Shown one piece after another: positions 9,417 to 17,908 of a DNA stretch of 64,000 nucleotides; position 1 is the first letter of the stretch, and the number at the start of each line of letters is the position of its first letter. The notes under the pieces were generated by a model that was not told the origin of the DNA, searched no databases, and saw only the letters and a program-made list of their open reading frames with translations. Made by a program: the position numbers and the translations under genes. This DNA is from Dehalococcoidia bacterium (GTDB taxonomy: Bacteria > Chloroflexota > Dehalococcoidia > Tepidiformales > Tepidiformaceae), in the NCBI GenBank assembly GCA_020850615.1, contig JADZEI010000028.1:16847-80846 (forward strand), written 5' to 3'.

Positions 9417-9713
9417 CTAGACGGCGCTCTCCTTGATCGCCCGCAGCGTCCGCTCTTCGAGCCGGTACGCCTCCGCGAGCATCAGGTCGTAGAACGCCGC
9501 CGCGAACTCTGCGCCGAACCCGTGCTGGCCCGCCAGCCGGCGGTACTCCCCGCGCACTTCGTTCTCGCGGTCCGGCTGGTGTAACGGCAGCTCCGCGGCG
9601 TGCTTGATCATCGCCGCCTCCCGGCAGAGCGCGAACCGCCGCCCGAGCGCCTTCATCAGCTCGCGGTCGACCGCATCGATCTCCGCGCGCAGGTGCACGA
9701 GCTGGTCGCTCAC
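9417..9713 (-). CDS. Chorismate mutase, AroQ-type (monofunctional)
   Basis: A 98-residue all-helical protein. The opening SDQLVHLRAEIDAVDRELMKALGRRFALC matches the first helix of AroQ-class chorismate mutases, including the LR..ID..D..L..LL.RR pattern with the active-site Arg. Downstream it keeps K42-like lysine (IKHAAELPLHQPDRE) and the R.x.E contact. It converts chorismate to prephenate for Phe and Tyr synthesis. The GTG start (9713) overlaps the stop of the Uma2 gene by 4 bases (GTGA), so translation of the two is coupled. This pairing with an Uma2 nuclease has no obvious metabolic logic. Confidence 0.78.
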   Translation of the reverse strand: MSDQLVHLRAEIDAVDRELMKALGRRFALCREAAMIKHAAELPLHQPDRENEVRGEYRRLAGQHGFGAEFAAAFYDLMLAEAYRLEERTLRAIKESAV

Positions 9714-10297
9714 TCCGCGACCCCGGCGCCCCACAGGCTCTCGACCTCGACCCCGAACCCCGGCAGCACCGCGCTCTCGAACCTGCCGCCCGGCGTGGGT
9801 GCGAGTTCGTACACACCGCGCGCCCCCAGCCGGTAGAACTCCGCGACCCGGCGCTGCGGGTCGAGCAGCCAGTACTCGGGCACGCCGCCCGCCTCGTACT
9901 CCAGGTACTTCTCGCCCCGGTCGAGGTTGATGGTGCTCGGGCTCGTGATCTCCACGACCACATCCGCCGGCCCTTCCAGATAGTTCCCCCTGAACCGGTC
10001 CGCATGCTCTGGCAACACCACGAGGATGTCCGGCGCCCGCCCCGGCTTGCCGGGCGCGATCCGCATCGTGAATGTCTCGTAGCAAACCTCGGTGCCGCGG
10101 TGCGAGAGTTCGTATGCGAGCAGAAGGCGCGCGACGCGCTTGCTCAGCCGCTGGTGCGCCAACGATGGCCCGCTCATGTGGATCACCTCCCCGCACACCC
10201 ACTCGACCTTGCCCTCGAACTCCGTCGCGAGGAACTCGTCCCAGGTCATCCGCTCAGGTGCGGGAGGCTGTGGTGGTGCGCTCACTACCTGCGTCAT
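9710..10297 (-). CDS. Uma2 family (DUF820) putative endonuclease
   Basis: A 195-residue protein of the restriction-endonuclease-like superfamily. It shows the Uma2 pattern: MTWDEFLA near residue 20, EWVCGEVIHMSGPSLAHQRLS, then the PD-(D/E)xK-type core APDILVVLPEH (Asp), VVVEITSPST (Glu, with Ser in place of the Lys position) and RGEKYLEYEAGGVPEYWLLDP. These proteins are common and expanded in cyanobacteria and Chloroflexota; their biological role is unknown and many may be mobile or regulatory nucleases. ATG start at 10297. It is translationally coupled to chorismate mutase by a GTGA overlap. Confidence 0.85.
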   Translation of the reverse strand: MTQVVSAPPQPPAPERMTWDEFLATEFEGKVEWVCGEVIHMSGPSLAHQRLSKRVARLLLAYELSHRGTEVCYETFTMRIAPGKPGRAPDILVVLPEHADRFRGNYLEGPADVVVEITSPSTINLDRGEKYLEYEAGGVPEYWLLDPQRRVAEFYRLGARGVYELAPTPGGRFESAVLPGFGVEVESLWGAGVAE

Positions 10298-10435
10298 GTG
10301 CTACCTCGGCTGCCATGATATCAGCCGCCCCCCGGCGCCACTCGCCACGAACCCGCCACCTTCCCCGCGCCTGTGTTGCACGCGCGCGATCCATCCGCTG
10401 CCACCCTCCGACCGAGACCCCGATGGAGGTACGCC

Positions 10436-10717
10436 ATGACCGAGCGCCAGACCCGCTACCGCATCCCCCAGCCCGGCGCCGTGCCCGACCCCGAGGCCGA
10501 GGACGCTGCCCTCACCGGCGACGTGCCGCCGCCCGCACCGGGTATGGCCGGCGAATCCGCACCGGGCCAGCCGTCGCGCGCCGAGATCTTCGCCATGGAC
10601 CCCGAGCTCGCCGCGGACGACGTCCACCCCGGGACCCCACCGCTCCCGGTCGGCCCGGCCCGCTGGGACTACGCGGCCGAAGACCCCCACTACACGGCCG
10701 ACCCCTCCGGCGAGTAG
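10436..10717 (+). CDS. Small acidic, Pro-rich protein of unknown function
   Basis: A 93-residue protein rich in Pro, Ala, Asp and Glu with no hydrophobic core, so it is probably disordered. It has no motif I recognise. Support for being real: ATG 10436 is preceded by the ribosome site GGAGG at good spacing, codon use has the strong third-position GC bias of neighbours, and it lies head-to-tail 41 bases before the zinc-finger gene at 10759. I see no signal peptide or metal ligands. Confidence 0.5.
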   Translation: MTERQTRYRIPQPGAVPDPEAEDAALTGDVPPPAPGMAGESAPGQPSRAEIFAMDPELAADDVHPGTPPLPVGPARWDYAAEDPHYTADPSGE

Positions 10718-10758
10718 CGCCACTGCAGCGCGCCACCCGCCCGGTCGATTCTCCTGGT

Positions 10759-11442
10759 ATGCGGAGGCTCACCGATGACGAGTGGCTCGCGCGCGTGCGC
10801 GCGGGCGTGGCCGATGGCCAGGACTGGGAGACCGCCGTGGGCCGGGCGAGTGACGGCGCGCCCGGAGATCCTCCCGCTCTTGCGTCGGCGGATGCGCCGG
10901 GCCAGGCCGAGCAGGCGCAGGCCCGCGTGTACCCCTGCCCCTCCTGCGACCAGCACTGGCCGCTGGAGGTCTACCGCCGCTACGAGCTCGTCACGACCGT
11001 CCCGCTGCGCTACTGCACCCGCTGCTACGGGTTCTGGGCCGCCGGCGATGCTCTCGCACGCGGCGTGCGCGACCCCTTCGATGAGCACCACGCATTCTCC
11101 GCCGCGGTCGCGCCCACGCGTTGCCGCGCCTGCGGCGGCCACCGGTTCACACCCGAGGGGAAGTGCCGCGGCTGCGAGAAGCCCGCGATACCCTACAACT
11201 GCCCCGGTTGCGGCGTCCAGATGGAGCGGTACAAGGACAAGGGCGTGACCGTCGACAGATGCAAGGCCTGCCAGGGCACCTGGTTCGAAACCGGGGAGAT
11301 CGCCCGGATCTACGGACTCGCGCCTGTCCAGGGTTTGGCCATGTCCCAGGTCGACGAAAACGCCCCGGACAACATCCCGCCGCCCGCGTTCCTCGCACTC
11401 AACGTGCTGGCGCGGCTCTTCCTGCCCTGGCTCCCGTTCTAG
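10759..11442 (+). CDS. zf-TFIIB type multi-zinc-finger protein
   Basis: A 227-residue protein with four groups of paired cysteines: CPSC, CTRC, CRAC...CRGC and finally YNCPGCGVQMERYKDKGVTVDRCKACQGTWFETGEIARI. The last block is a textbook zf-TFIIB domain (two CPxC/CxxC knuckles, with the CxGxWF signature) found in many uncharacterised bacterial proteins. The C-terminus ends in a short hydrophobic stretch (ALNVLARLFLPWLPF) that might contact the membrane. Bacterial zf-TFIIB proteins have no proven role in transcription. The start ATG 10759 is inferred from frame; the 3' end overlaps the convergent small membrane protein by 4 bases. Confidence 0.75.
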   Translation: MRRLTDDEWLARVRAGVADGQDWETAVGRASDGAPGDPPALASADAPGQAEQAQARVYPCPSCDQHWPLEVYRRYELVTTVPLRYCTRCYGFWAAGDALARGVRDPFDEHHAFSAAVAPTRCRACGGHRFTPEGKCRGCEKPAIPYNCPGCGVQMERYKDKGVTVDRCKACQGTWFETGEIARIYGLAPVQGLAMSQVDENAPDNIPPPAFLALNVLARLFLPWLPF

Positions 11443-11597
11443 AAACGGCGCAAGCCTATCGCGATCGGGACCCCAAGGAGCACGGCACCGATGAACCCGC
11501 CTACCGGGTCTCCGGTCGCGATCCCAAAGCCCGTCCCAAGGGGCAGGGTGATCGCCAGGCTCACCCACCAGGCGTGCCTGGCGGCCCCGTTCGTCAC
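11439..11597 (-). CDS. Tiny two-helix membrane protein at the end of the suf operon
   Basis: A 52-residue protein with two hydrophobic segments (around WWVSLAITLPLGTGFGIA and GGFIGAVLLGVPIAIGL). Its GTG start shares one base with the sufT stop (TAGTG), a strong sign of translational coupling and of being the last gene of the operon. I do not recognise the family. Being in this operon hints at a membrane role linked to iron-sulfur or iron homeostasis, but that is only positional evidence. Confidence 0.5.
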   Translation of the reverse strand: MTNGAARHAWWVSLAITLPLGTGFGIATGDPVGGFIGAVLLGVPIAIGLRRF

Positions 11598-11920
11598 TAC
11601 CAGATGCCCAGCATCATCTTCACGTCGTCGCTCGCCATCGTCCGCGGGTCCCACGGCGGGTTCCAGACGATCTGCACGTCGACGTCCCGCACCGACGGCA
11701 GCTCCTTTAGCTTCGCGTACGCTTCGCCGCGGATGACCGGCCCCAGCGGGCAGCCCGGGCTCGTGAGGGTCATCGTCACGTACACCGTGCCGTTGTCGTA
11801 CTGGATGTCGTAGACGAGCCCGAGCTCCACGATGCTCATGTTGATCTCAGGGTCCATCACCTCCGCCAGCTTCGTGCGGAGCTCGTCGTAGGTCGGGATC
11901 GCGGTGGCCGCTTCGGTCAT
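11597..11920 (-). CDS. sufT: Iron-sulfur assembly factor SufT (DUF59/MIP18 domain)
   Basis: A 107-residue single-domain protein of the MIP18/DUF59 family. Characteristic features are the VMDPEINMSIVELGLVYDI block and the TSPGCPLG loop with the conserved Cys57. SufT-type proteins help mature or deliver iron-sulfur clusters downstream of the SufBCD scaffold. It follows sufU by 6 bases and overlaps the next small gene by a single base. ATG start. Confidence 0.88.
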   Translation of the reverse strand: MTEAATAIPTYDELRTKLAEVMDPEINMSIVELGLVYDIQYDNGTVYVTMTLTSPGCPLGPVIRGEAYAKLKELPSVRDVDVQIVWNPPWDPRTMASDDVKMMLGIW

Positions 11921-11926
11921 GGGGGA

Positions 11927-12379
11927 TTACTCCTTTGCTGGTGAGCCCGCCTGCGCGAGCGCGTCTTCGAGGACTTTCACGCCGAGCAGCGCGCACTTCA
12001 CGCGGACCGGGAACTTCGCCACGCCCTCCAGCGCTTCCAGGTCCCCGAGGTCCGGCCCCGGCGCCACCGACTCGGTCAGCATCGCCTTGAACTGGCCCGA
12101 AATCGCGTGCGCGTCCGCCGTCGAGCGGCCCTTCACCTGCTCGCTCAACATCGAGACGCTCGACTGGCTGATCGAGCATCCCTGCCCGCGGAACCGGATG
12201 TCCGCGATCTGCCCGCCGTCCACCCGCAGGTCAATCGCGATCTCGTCGCCGCACACCGGGTTCAGGCCCTCTGCCCGCTGCGTCGCGTCGGGGAGCTCCC
12301 CGCGGTTCCGCGGCTTCTTCGCGTGGTCGAGGATGATCTCACGGTAGAGGTCGTCGAACTGCGGCTCAGCTATCGCCAT
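11927..12379 (-). CDS. sufU: SufU, sulfur-transfer/scaffold protein
   Basis: A 150-residue protein with the SufU zinc/sulfur site: Cys43 and Asp45 (NPVCGDEI), Cys68 (GQGCSIS) and Cys129 (RVKCALL). SufU accepts persulfide sulfur from SufS by ligand swapping at its zinc ion and passes it to SufBCD. The insertion between the second and third ligands is typical of SufU rather than IscU. The ATG at 12379 is preferred to an in-frame TTG six bases upstream; it overlaps the sufS stop by 14 bases. Confidence 0.93.
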   Translation of the reverse strand: MAIAEPQFDDLYREIILDHAKKPRNRGELPDATQRAEGLNPVCGDEIAIDLRVDGGQIADIRFRGQGCSISQSSVSMLSEQVKGRSTADAHAISGQFKAMLTESVAPGPDLGDLEALEGVAKFPVRVKCALLGVKVLEDALAQAGSPAKE

Positions 12380-13607
12380 CTGCAAACACCCGCCGGGCGT
12401 GCTCGATCGATTCGACGAGCGCGTCCACTTCTTCCGGAAGATTGTAGACGTAGAAGCTGGCCCGGTTCGTTGCGGATACCTGTAGCCGGCGCATCAGCAG
12501 CTGCGCGCAGTGGTGCCCCGCCCGGATCGCCACCCCGTGACCGTCCGCGATCGTGCTCATGTCGTGCGGGTGCACGCCATCGACCGCAAAGCTCACCGCA
12601 CCGCCGCGATGCTCGACGTCCATTGGCCCGTGCAGCGACACCCCCGGGATCCGCAGGAGCGTGTCCATCGCGTACGCCGTGATCGCCTTCTCGTGCTCCC
12701 GCACGTTGGCCATCCCCAGCCCGCCGAGGTAATCGATGGCCGCGCCGAACGCGATCACGTCCGCGATGTTCGGCGTGCCCGCCTCGAACTTGTGCGGGAC
12801 GTCGGCCCAGGTCGAGTGCTCCTGGCGCACCAGCGAGATCATCTCGCCGCCGCCGAGGAACGGGTCCATCTCCTCCAGCAACGAGTGCCGCGCCCACAGG
12901 ACGCCGACGCCGGTCGGGCCGAGCATCTTGTGCGACGAAAGCGCGAAGAAGTCCACCCCGAGCGCGGCCACGTCCACCGGCAGATGCGGCGCGCTCTGCG
13001 CCCCATCCGCCAGCACCAGCGCGCCCGCGCTGTGGGCGATGGCCGCGATATCCGCCACCGGATTGATCGTCCCGAGCACGTTCGAGGCGTGCACCACCGA
13101 CACCAGCTTCGTCCGCGGGCCCACCAGCTCCCGGAGATGGTCGAGGTCCACCTCGCCGCCCGGCGTGAGCCCGACGTACCGCAACACCGCACCCTTGCGC
13201 CGCGCCAGCAGCTGCCAGGGCACGATGTTCGAATGGTGCTCCATCAGCGTGAGCACCACCTCGTCGCCTTCGCCCACGTGCATGTCCGCCCATGCCCGCG
13301 CCACGAGGTTGATCGACTCGGTCGCGTTCCGCGTGAACACGATCTCTTCGGGCCGGCCGGCACCGATGTGCGCCGCGACCTTGCCCCGCACCGCCTCGTA
13401 CTGCTCCGTCGCCTGCTGCGCGAGCGTGTGGATGCCGCGGTGGATATTCGCGTTCGTCGTCTCGTAGTACCGGACGAGCGCGTCGATCACCTGCCGCGGC
13501 TTCTGCGTCGTCGCCGCGTTGTCGAGATACACGAGTGGGCGCCCGTTGACCGTCTGCGCGAGGATGGGGAAGTCCTCACGGATCCGGGCGGCGTCGAACA
13601 TGCCCAT
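12366..13607 (-). CDS. sufS: Cysteine desulfurase SufS
   Basis: A 413-residue class V aminotransferase-fold enzyme that takes sulfur from L-cysteine. The PLP lysine is Lys227 in SSHKMLGPTG; Asp201 and the DGAQSAPH block position the cofactor; the persulfide cysteine is Cys367 in RAGHHCAQ, on the short loop typical of group II (SufS) enzymes. The N-terminal NGRPLVYLDNAATTQKP is also diagnostic. Length is standard. It lies between sufD and sufU, its sulfur acceptor, in the operon. ATG start. Confidence 0.96.
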   Translation of the reverse strand: MGMFDAARIREDFPILAQTVNGRPLVYLDNAATTQKPRQVIDALVRYYETTNANIHRGIHTLAQQATEQYEAVRGKVAAHIGAGRPEEIVFTRNATESINLVARAWADMHVGEGDEVVLTLMEHHSNIVPWQLLARRKGAVLRYVGLTPGGEVDLDHLRELVGPRTKLVSVVHASNVLGTINPVADIAAIAHSAGALVLADGAQSAPHLPVDVAALGVDFFALSSHKMLGPTGVGVLWARHSLLEEMDPFLGGGEMISLVRQEHSTWADVPHKFEAGTPNIADVIAFGAAIDYLGGLGMANVREHEKAITAYAMDTLLRIPGVSLHGPMDVEHRGGAVSFAVDGVHPHDMSTIADGHGVAIRAGHHCAQLLMRRLQVSATNRASFYVYNLPEEVDALVESIEHARRVFADGDS

Positions 13608-13642
13608 GCCGTCCCCCTTCAGCGGCGTCCTCGCCGCGTGAG

Positions 13643-14932
13643 TTAGATGTCCTCGCCGAGCCCCACGCCGAGCTCGGCCGCCACCTCGTCCCGCAGCGCG
13701 GGGTCGGGGATGCGGTCGATCACCTGGCTCAGGAACCCGGCGACCAGCAGCCGTTCGGCCACCGCGTGGGGGAGCGCACGGGCCTCGAGATAGTACAGCT
13801 GCTCTTCGTCCACCGGGCCCGCCGTCGCACCGTGGCTCGCCCGGATGATGTTGTTCGTCAGGATCTCGAGCACCGGGTCGCTGTCCGCCTTCGCTGTCTT
13901 GCTCAGCAGCAGGTTCCGGTTCTCCTGGTTCGCGTCCGCGTTCCGCGCTTCCAGCCCGACCCGCGTCATCCCGTAGTACACCGACCGCGACGAATCCCGG
14001 AGCGCGAACTTGAACAGCAGGTCGCTCCGTGTGTCCGCCGCGATGTGGTCCTGCGTCGTGTAGAAGTCCGCGTGCTGGTTGCCCTTCCCGACGCCCAGCC
14101 CGAGCAGCTCGCTCGAAGACCCGCGGCCCACCAGCGACGACTCGATGTGCGACTTCACGACCTGCCCGCCGGTTACCACCGAGAGGCTCACCACCGAGGC
14201 GTCCTTCCCGGTAACGGTCCGCTGCTCCGCGAACACGCGGGTGCCGTTGCCCCAGCGGTGCAGCGCCGTGTACCGCACTTCCGAACCCGGGCCCGGCAGG
14301 ATCTCCACCGCCGGCAGCACGACGATGTCGCCATCCGCCGACCGGTACTCTTCGATCACGCTGACCCGGCTGTTCGCCTCGGTCACGATCAGCGTGTGCG
14401 GCGCAGCCAGCTGCTTCTCCGCCGTCAACGTCCGCACAATCCGCACCGGCTCGCCGATCTCCGCGTCCTTCGTCGCGTGCACCAGGAGCCCGCCGCGCTC
14501 GAAGGCGTAGTGCAGCGCCGTCAGCCGGTTGCTCCCGGGCGCCACCGCCGTGCCCAGCCGCGCATCGATGATCGCCTGGGTCCGCGCGTCGCCGTTCCGC
14601 TCGAACGGCACCACGTCGAGGCCCTGCGCCCGGATCTCGACCGAGACCGTCTCGCCGTCCACCTGCCGCACGACACCGGCGTACGCGCCGTCGATCGCCG
14701 GCACCTCGGCGCCGCTACCGCCACTCACCGGCCGGTACTCGTCGAGCGCGAACCCGCGGATGTCCAGGTACTTCCACGGCCGCTCGCTCGGCGTCGGGAC
14801 CCCGAGCTCGGACGCGAGTTGCGCCGCCCGGGCGCGCAACTCCGCCACCTTCGGGCTATCGTGCGCCGCTTCTCCCAGGGCGCGGCTCGCGGCCGCGTCG
14901 AGCGCGGTGTTCGCCGTCACAGCTGTGCTCAT
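13643..14932 (-). CDS. sufD: SufD subunit of the SufBCD scaffold
   Basis: A 429-residue beta-helix protein. The C-terminal half carries the SufB/SufD signature, including TTQDHIAADTRSDLLFKFALRDSSRSVYYG (split here by context), the NLLLSKTAKADSDPVLEI block and SHGATAGPVDEEQLYYLEARALP with the conserved His. The N-terminal 110 residues form the helical domain seen in SufD, including the RPWKYLDI motif. SufD pairs with SufB and the SufC ATPase to build clusters. 72 bases separate it from sufB. Confidence 0.94.
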   Translation of the reverse strand: MSTAVTANTALDAAASRALGEAAHDSPKVAELRARAAQLASELGVPTPSERPWKYLDIRGFALDEYRPVSGGSGAEVPAIDGAYAGVVRQVDGETVSVEIRAQGLDVVPFERNGDARTQAIIDARLGTAVAPGSNRLTALHYAFERGGLLVHATKDAEIGEPVRIVRTLTAEKQLAAPHTLIVTEANSRVSVIEEYRSADGDIVVLPAVEILPGPGSEVRYTALHRWGNGTRVFAEQRTVTGKDASVVSLSVVTGGQVVKSHIESSLVGRGSSSELLGLGVGKGNQHADFYTTQDHIAADTRSDLLFKFALRDSSRSVYYGMTRVGLEARNADANQENRNLLLSKTAKADSDPVLEILTNNIIRASHGATAGPVDEEQLYYLEARALPHAVAERLLVAGFLSQVIDRIPDPALRDEVAAELGVGLGEDI

Positions 14933-15004
14933 TCACCATCTCCACCGGCCACCCCGAACAGGGGCAGCCGCATCACATCGTCGTCGTCGCCGGTCAGCCT
15001 CGGC

Positions 15005-16411
15005 CTACCCGACCGCGCCTTCCATCTGCATCTCGATCAGGCGGTTCAGCTCGACGGCGTACTCCATCGGCAGCTCCTTCACGATCGGCTCGACGAAGCC
15101 GTTCACGATCATCTTCGCCGCCGCTTCCTCGCTCAGCCCGCGGCTCATCAGGTAGAACAGCTGGTCCTCGCCGAGCTTCGAAACGTATGCCTCGTGCTGG
15201 ATGTGCACGTCTGGCGCGTCCACTTCCATCGTCGGGTACGTGTCCGACCGCGATGTCTCGTCGATCAGCAGCGCATCGCACCGCACGTTCGACTTCACGC
15301 CCTCGCAGCCCTCGTACACCTTCAACAGGCCGCGATAGCTCGTCCGCCCACCGTCCTTGCTCAGCGACTTTGAGATGATCGTCGAGGTCGTGTTCGAAGC
15401 CGCGTGCACGATCTTGCCGCCCGCGTCCTGGTGCTGCCCTTCGCCCGCGAACGCTAGCGAGAGGATCTCGCCGTGCGCCCCCGGCTCCATCAGGTACACC
15501 GACGGGTACTTCATCGTCAGCTTGGAACCGAGGTTGCCGTCGACCCACTCCATGACCGCGTCCTGGTAGGCCACTGCCCGCTTCGTCACGAGGTTGTAGA
15601 CGTTGTTCGACCAGTTCTGGATCGTCGTGTAGCGGACGCGCGCGCCCTTCTTGATCACGATCTCGACCACCGCGCTATGCAGCGAGTCCGAGCTGTACAC
15701 CGGCGCCGTGCAGCCCTCGACGTAGTGCACCTGGCTGCCTTCGTCCGCGATGATCAGCGTGCGCTCGAACTGGCCCATGTTCTGCGTGTTGATCCGGAAG
15801 TACGCCTGCAGCGGGATGTCCACCTTCACGCCCTTCGGCACATAGATGAACGAACCACCGGACCACACCGCGCTGTTCAGCGCCGCGAAGCGGTTGTCCC
15901 CGGGCGGCACCACCGTCCCGAAGTGCTCCTTGAAGATGTCCTCGTGCTCCTTGAGGCCCTGGTCCGTGCCGACGAAGATGACGCCGAGCTTCTCCAGGTC
16001 CTCCCGGATGTTGTGGTACACCACTTCCGAGTCGTACTGCGCGCCCACGCCCGCAAGGTACTTCTTCTCCGCCTCCGGGATGCCGAGCCGGTCGAACGTG
16101 TTCTTGATGTACTCCGGCACGTCCTCCCACGAGCGCTCGTCCCGGTCGGTCGCGCGCACGTAGTAGTGGATGTCGTCGAAGTCGATCTCGTTGAGCTGCT
16201 CGCTGCCCCACGGCGGGTCCTTCCGCTCGCGGAACAGGTCCAGCGAGCGATGCCGGAATGCGCGCATCCAGTCGGGCTCGCCCTTCATGCTCGACATCAC
16301 GTCGATGAGCTCGTGGTTGATGCCCTTGTTCGCCTTGAAGAGCGCTTCCGCGTCGTCGTGGAAGCCCCACTTGTAGCCGTCTTCGCGGATCAGTTCCGCT
16401 GGTGTGGTCAT
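15005..16411 (-). CDS. sufB: SufB subunit of the SufBCD scaffold
   Basis: A 468-residue protein, the usual length. It shows SufB-specific blocks: LRKW-like N-terminus, [36 protein letters not shown], the [19 protein letters not shown] segment with the conserved Cys, and the [19 protein letters not shown] core with the Cys that receives sulfur, followed by [21 protein letters not shown]. SufB is the platform on which clusters are assembled. ATG 16411 is chosen because the protein then begins in the standard way ([16 protein letters not shown]); the longer frame is out of the family. Confidence 0.96.
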   Translation of the reverse strand: MTTPAELIREDGYKWGFHDDAEALFKANKGINHELIDVMSSMKGEPDWMRAFRHRSLDLFRERKDPPWGSEQLNEIDFDDIHYYVRATDRDERSWEDVPEYIKNTFDRLGIPEAEKKYLAGVGAQYDSEVVYHNIREDLEKLGVIFVGTDQGLKEHEDIFKEHFGTVVPPGDNRFAALNSAVWSGGSFIYVPKGVKVDIPLQAYFRINTQNMGQFERTLIIADEGSQVHYVEGCTAPVYSSDSLHSAVVEIVIKKGARVRYTTIQNWSNNVYNLVTKRAVAYQDAVMEWVDGNLGSKLTMKYPSVYLMEPGAHGEILSLAFAGEGQHQDAGGKIVHAASNTTSTIISKSLSKDGGRTSYRGLLKVYEGCEGVKSNVRCDALLIDETSRSDTYPTMEVDAPDVHIQHEAYVSKLGEDQLFYLMSRGLSEEAAAKMIVNGFVEPIVKELPMEYAVELNRLIEMQMEGAVG

Positions 16412-16427
16412 GCTGTCCCTCCCTGGG

Positions 16428-17186
16428 TCAGGCTGTCGCCAGTGCGGCTTCGATTTCGTCGTAGCCCGTCTCTTCGAGCTCGAGCGCCAGCTCCGGCCCG
16501 CCCGACCGCGCAATCCGTCCATCGATGAGCACGTGGACGAACTGTGGCTTGATGTAGTTCAGCAGGCGCTGGTAGTGCGTGATCAGCAGCAGCCCCATCT
16601 CCGGGTTCATCAGCGCGTTCACGCCTTCCGCCACCGTCCGCAGCGCGTCGATGTCCAGGCCCGAGTCCGTCTCGTCCAGCACCGCCATCGACGGCTGGAG
16701 CATCGCCATCTGGAGCATCTCGGCCCGCTTCTTCTCGCCGCCCGAGAAGCCGTCGTTCACATAACGCCGGGCGAACTCCTGGTCCATCTTCAGCAGGTCC
16801 ATCTTGCTGAAGAGCAGCTCGCGGAACTCGCGGATCGGCACATCGCCGCCGCGCCGCGCGTTCACCGCCTGGCGCAGGAAGTTCACCATCGTCACCCCGG
16901 GGATAGCCACCGGATACTGGAACGCCAGGAACAGCCCAAGCCGCGCACGCTCGTCCGGCGCCATGTCGTTCAACGGCGTGCCCTTGAACAGGATCTCCCC
17001 GCCCGTCACGTCATACCGCGGGCTGCCCATCAACACGTTCGCCAGCGTGCTCTTGCCCGAACCGTTCGGGCCCATGATCGCATGCACTTCGCCGGCATTG
17101 ATCGACAGTGAAAGGCCCTTCAGGATCTCCTTGCCGTCGATGTTGGCGTGCAGGTCGCGGATTTCCAACAGCGGTGCGCTGGTCAT
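16428..17186 (-). CDS. sufC: SufC ATPase
   Basis: A 252-residue ABC-type ATPase. Walker A is GPNGSGKST at residues 39-47, the signature is [13 protein letters not shown], and Walker B is [12 protein letters not shown], all with SufC-specific flanks such as [22 protein letters not shown]. SufC drives conformational change of SufBD during cluster building rather than transport. It follows sufR after 14 bases and precedes sufB by 16 bases. ATG start. Confidence 0.96.
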   Translation of the reverse strand: MTSAPLLEIRDLHANIDGKEILKGLSLSINAGEVHAIMGPNGSGKSTLANVLMGSPRYDVTGGEILFKGTPLNDMAPDERARLGLFLAFQYPVAIPGVTMVNFLRQAVNARRGGDVPIREFRELLFSKMDLLKMDQEFARRYVNDGFSGGEKKRAEMLQMAMLQPSMAVLDETDSGLDIDALRTVAEGVNALMNPEMGLLLITHYQRLLNYIKPQFVHVLIDGRIARSGGPELALELEETGYDEIEAALATA

Positions 17187-17200
17187 ACGGTTCGTTTCTC

Positions 17201-17830
17201 CTAGTTCACGTCAATTGTGTCGTTGGGTGCGCGGTCCGTGCGCACGATGTACTCGCATACCGGCGCCCCATCGACGATCCGGTGGACTTGTTCAACGTCT
17301 TGCCCGAGCAACAGCTCGATCGCCTTGCGGTCGCTTTCGCAGGGCAGGTTCGAAATCTCGGCCGCCTTCCGGTAGGGGCAGCAGCCGTTCACCAGGTGGA
17401 TCGCCTCCCCCTCCCGGTGCCACCGCTCCAGGATCCCCTCCTGGCGCAGGCTCTCGGTCACCTGGATGACGCGCAGCTCCGGCGGGATGTCGGCCAGCTC
17501 GTGGCGGTGCTTCGACGCGACTGATTCCGCCATCCGACCCGAAACCTCGGCCACCACGTCCTGCCGCTCCGAAAGACCCTCGAGCATCCGCTCCAGGAGC
17601 CCCGTGTAGCCCGTGGCGCCCATCGCCCGCTCCGTGGGGTAATAGGCGTGGAACGGCCGCCCGGTGTGCTGCCGTACGCTCCGCACGTCCACCAGACCAT
17701 CGGCGCGAAGGTTGTCGAGGTGCCGCCGGACCGCCGCCGCGGTTATCCCCAGCTCCTCTGCCAGCTCTTCGACGCGCACTTCGCGCCGTTCTACGATGAG
17801 CTCAAGCACGCGGTCACGAGTCCCTTGCAT
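17201..17830 (-). CDS. sufR: SufR-type iron-sulfur sensing repressor
   Basis: A 209-residue regulator. A winged helix-turn-helix of DeoR/MarR-like form fills residues 1-65 ([21 protein letters not shown] is the recognition unit), and the C-terminal part has cysteines at 150, 151, 164 and 192. Cys151-x12-Cys164 fits the cyanobacterial SufR pattern as I recall it (CX12CX13CX14C), but the third position is Asp178 instead of Cys. Cluster-bound SufR represses suf; loss of the cluster relieves it. It is the first gene of the operon, and a CAAC-N6-GTTG operator lies 44-59 bases before its ATG, implying autoregulation. Confidence 0.88.
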   Translation of the reverse strand: MQGTRDRVLELIVERREVRVEELAEELGITAAAVRRHLDNLRADGLVDVRSVRQHTGRPFHAYYPTERAMGATGYTGLLERMLEGLSERQDVVAEVSGRMAESVASKHRHELADIPPELRVIQVTESLRQEGILERWHREGEAIHLVNGCCPYRKAAEISNLPCESDRKAIELLLGQDVEQVHRIVDGAPVCEYIVRTDRAPNDTIDVN

Positions 17831-17874
17831 GCCGTCTATGGTACCTGCCGGGAAGCCGCTTATTCAACGTTTCT

Positions 17875-17888
17875 CAACATTGATGTTG
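17875..17888 (-). promoter_or_regulatory. SufR operator (CAAC-N6-GTTG) overlapping the suf promoter
   Basis: CAAC-ATTGAT-GTTG lies in a longer perfect inverted repeat TCAACAT-TG-ATGTTGA (17874-17889). On the minus strand a possible -35 TTCAAC (17890-17885) and -10 TTGAAT (17867-17862) are 17 bases apart, so the operator covers the promoter. The same CAAC-N6-GTTG form is the SufR site known in cyanobacteria. Confidence 0.75.
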
Positions 17889-17908
17889 AAAAAGTCCCTC
17901 AATGCCAG

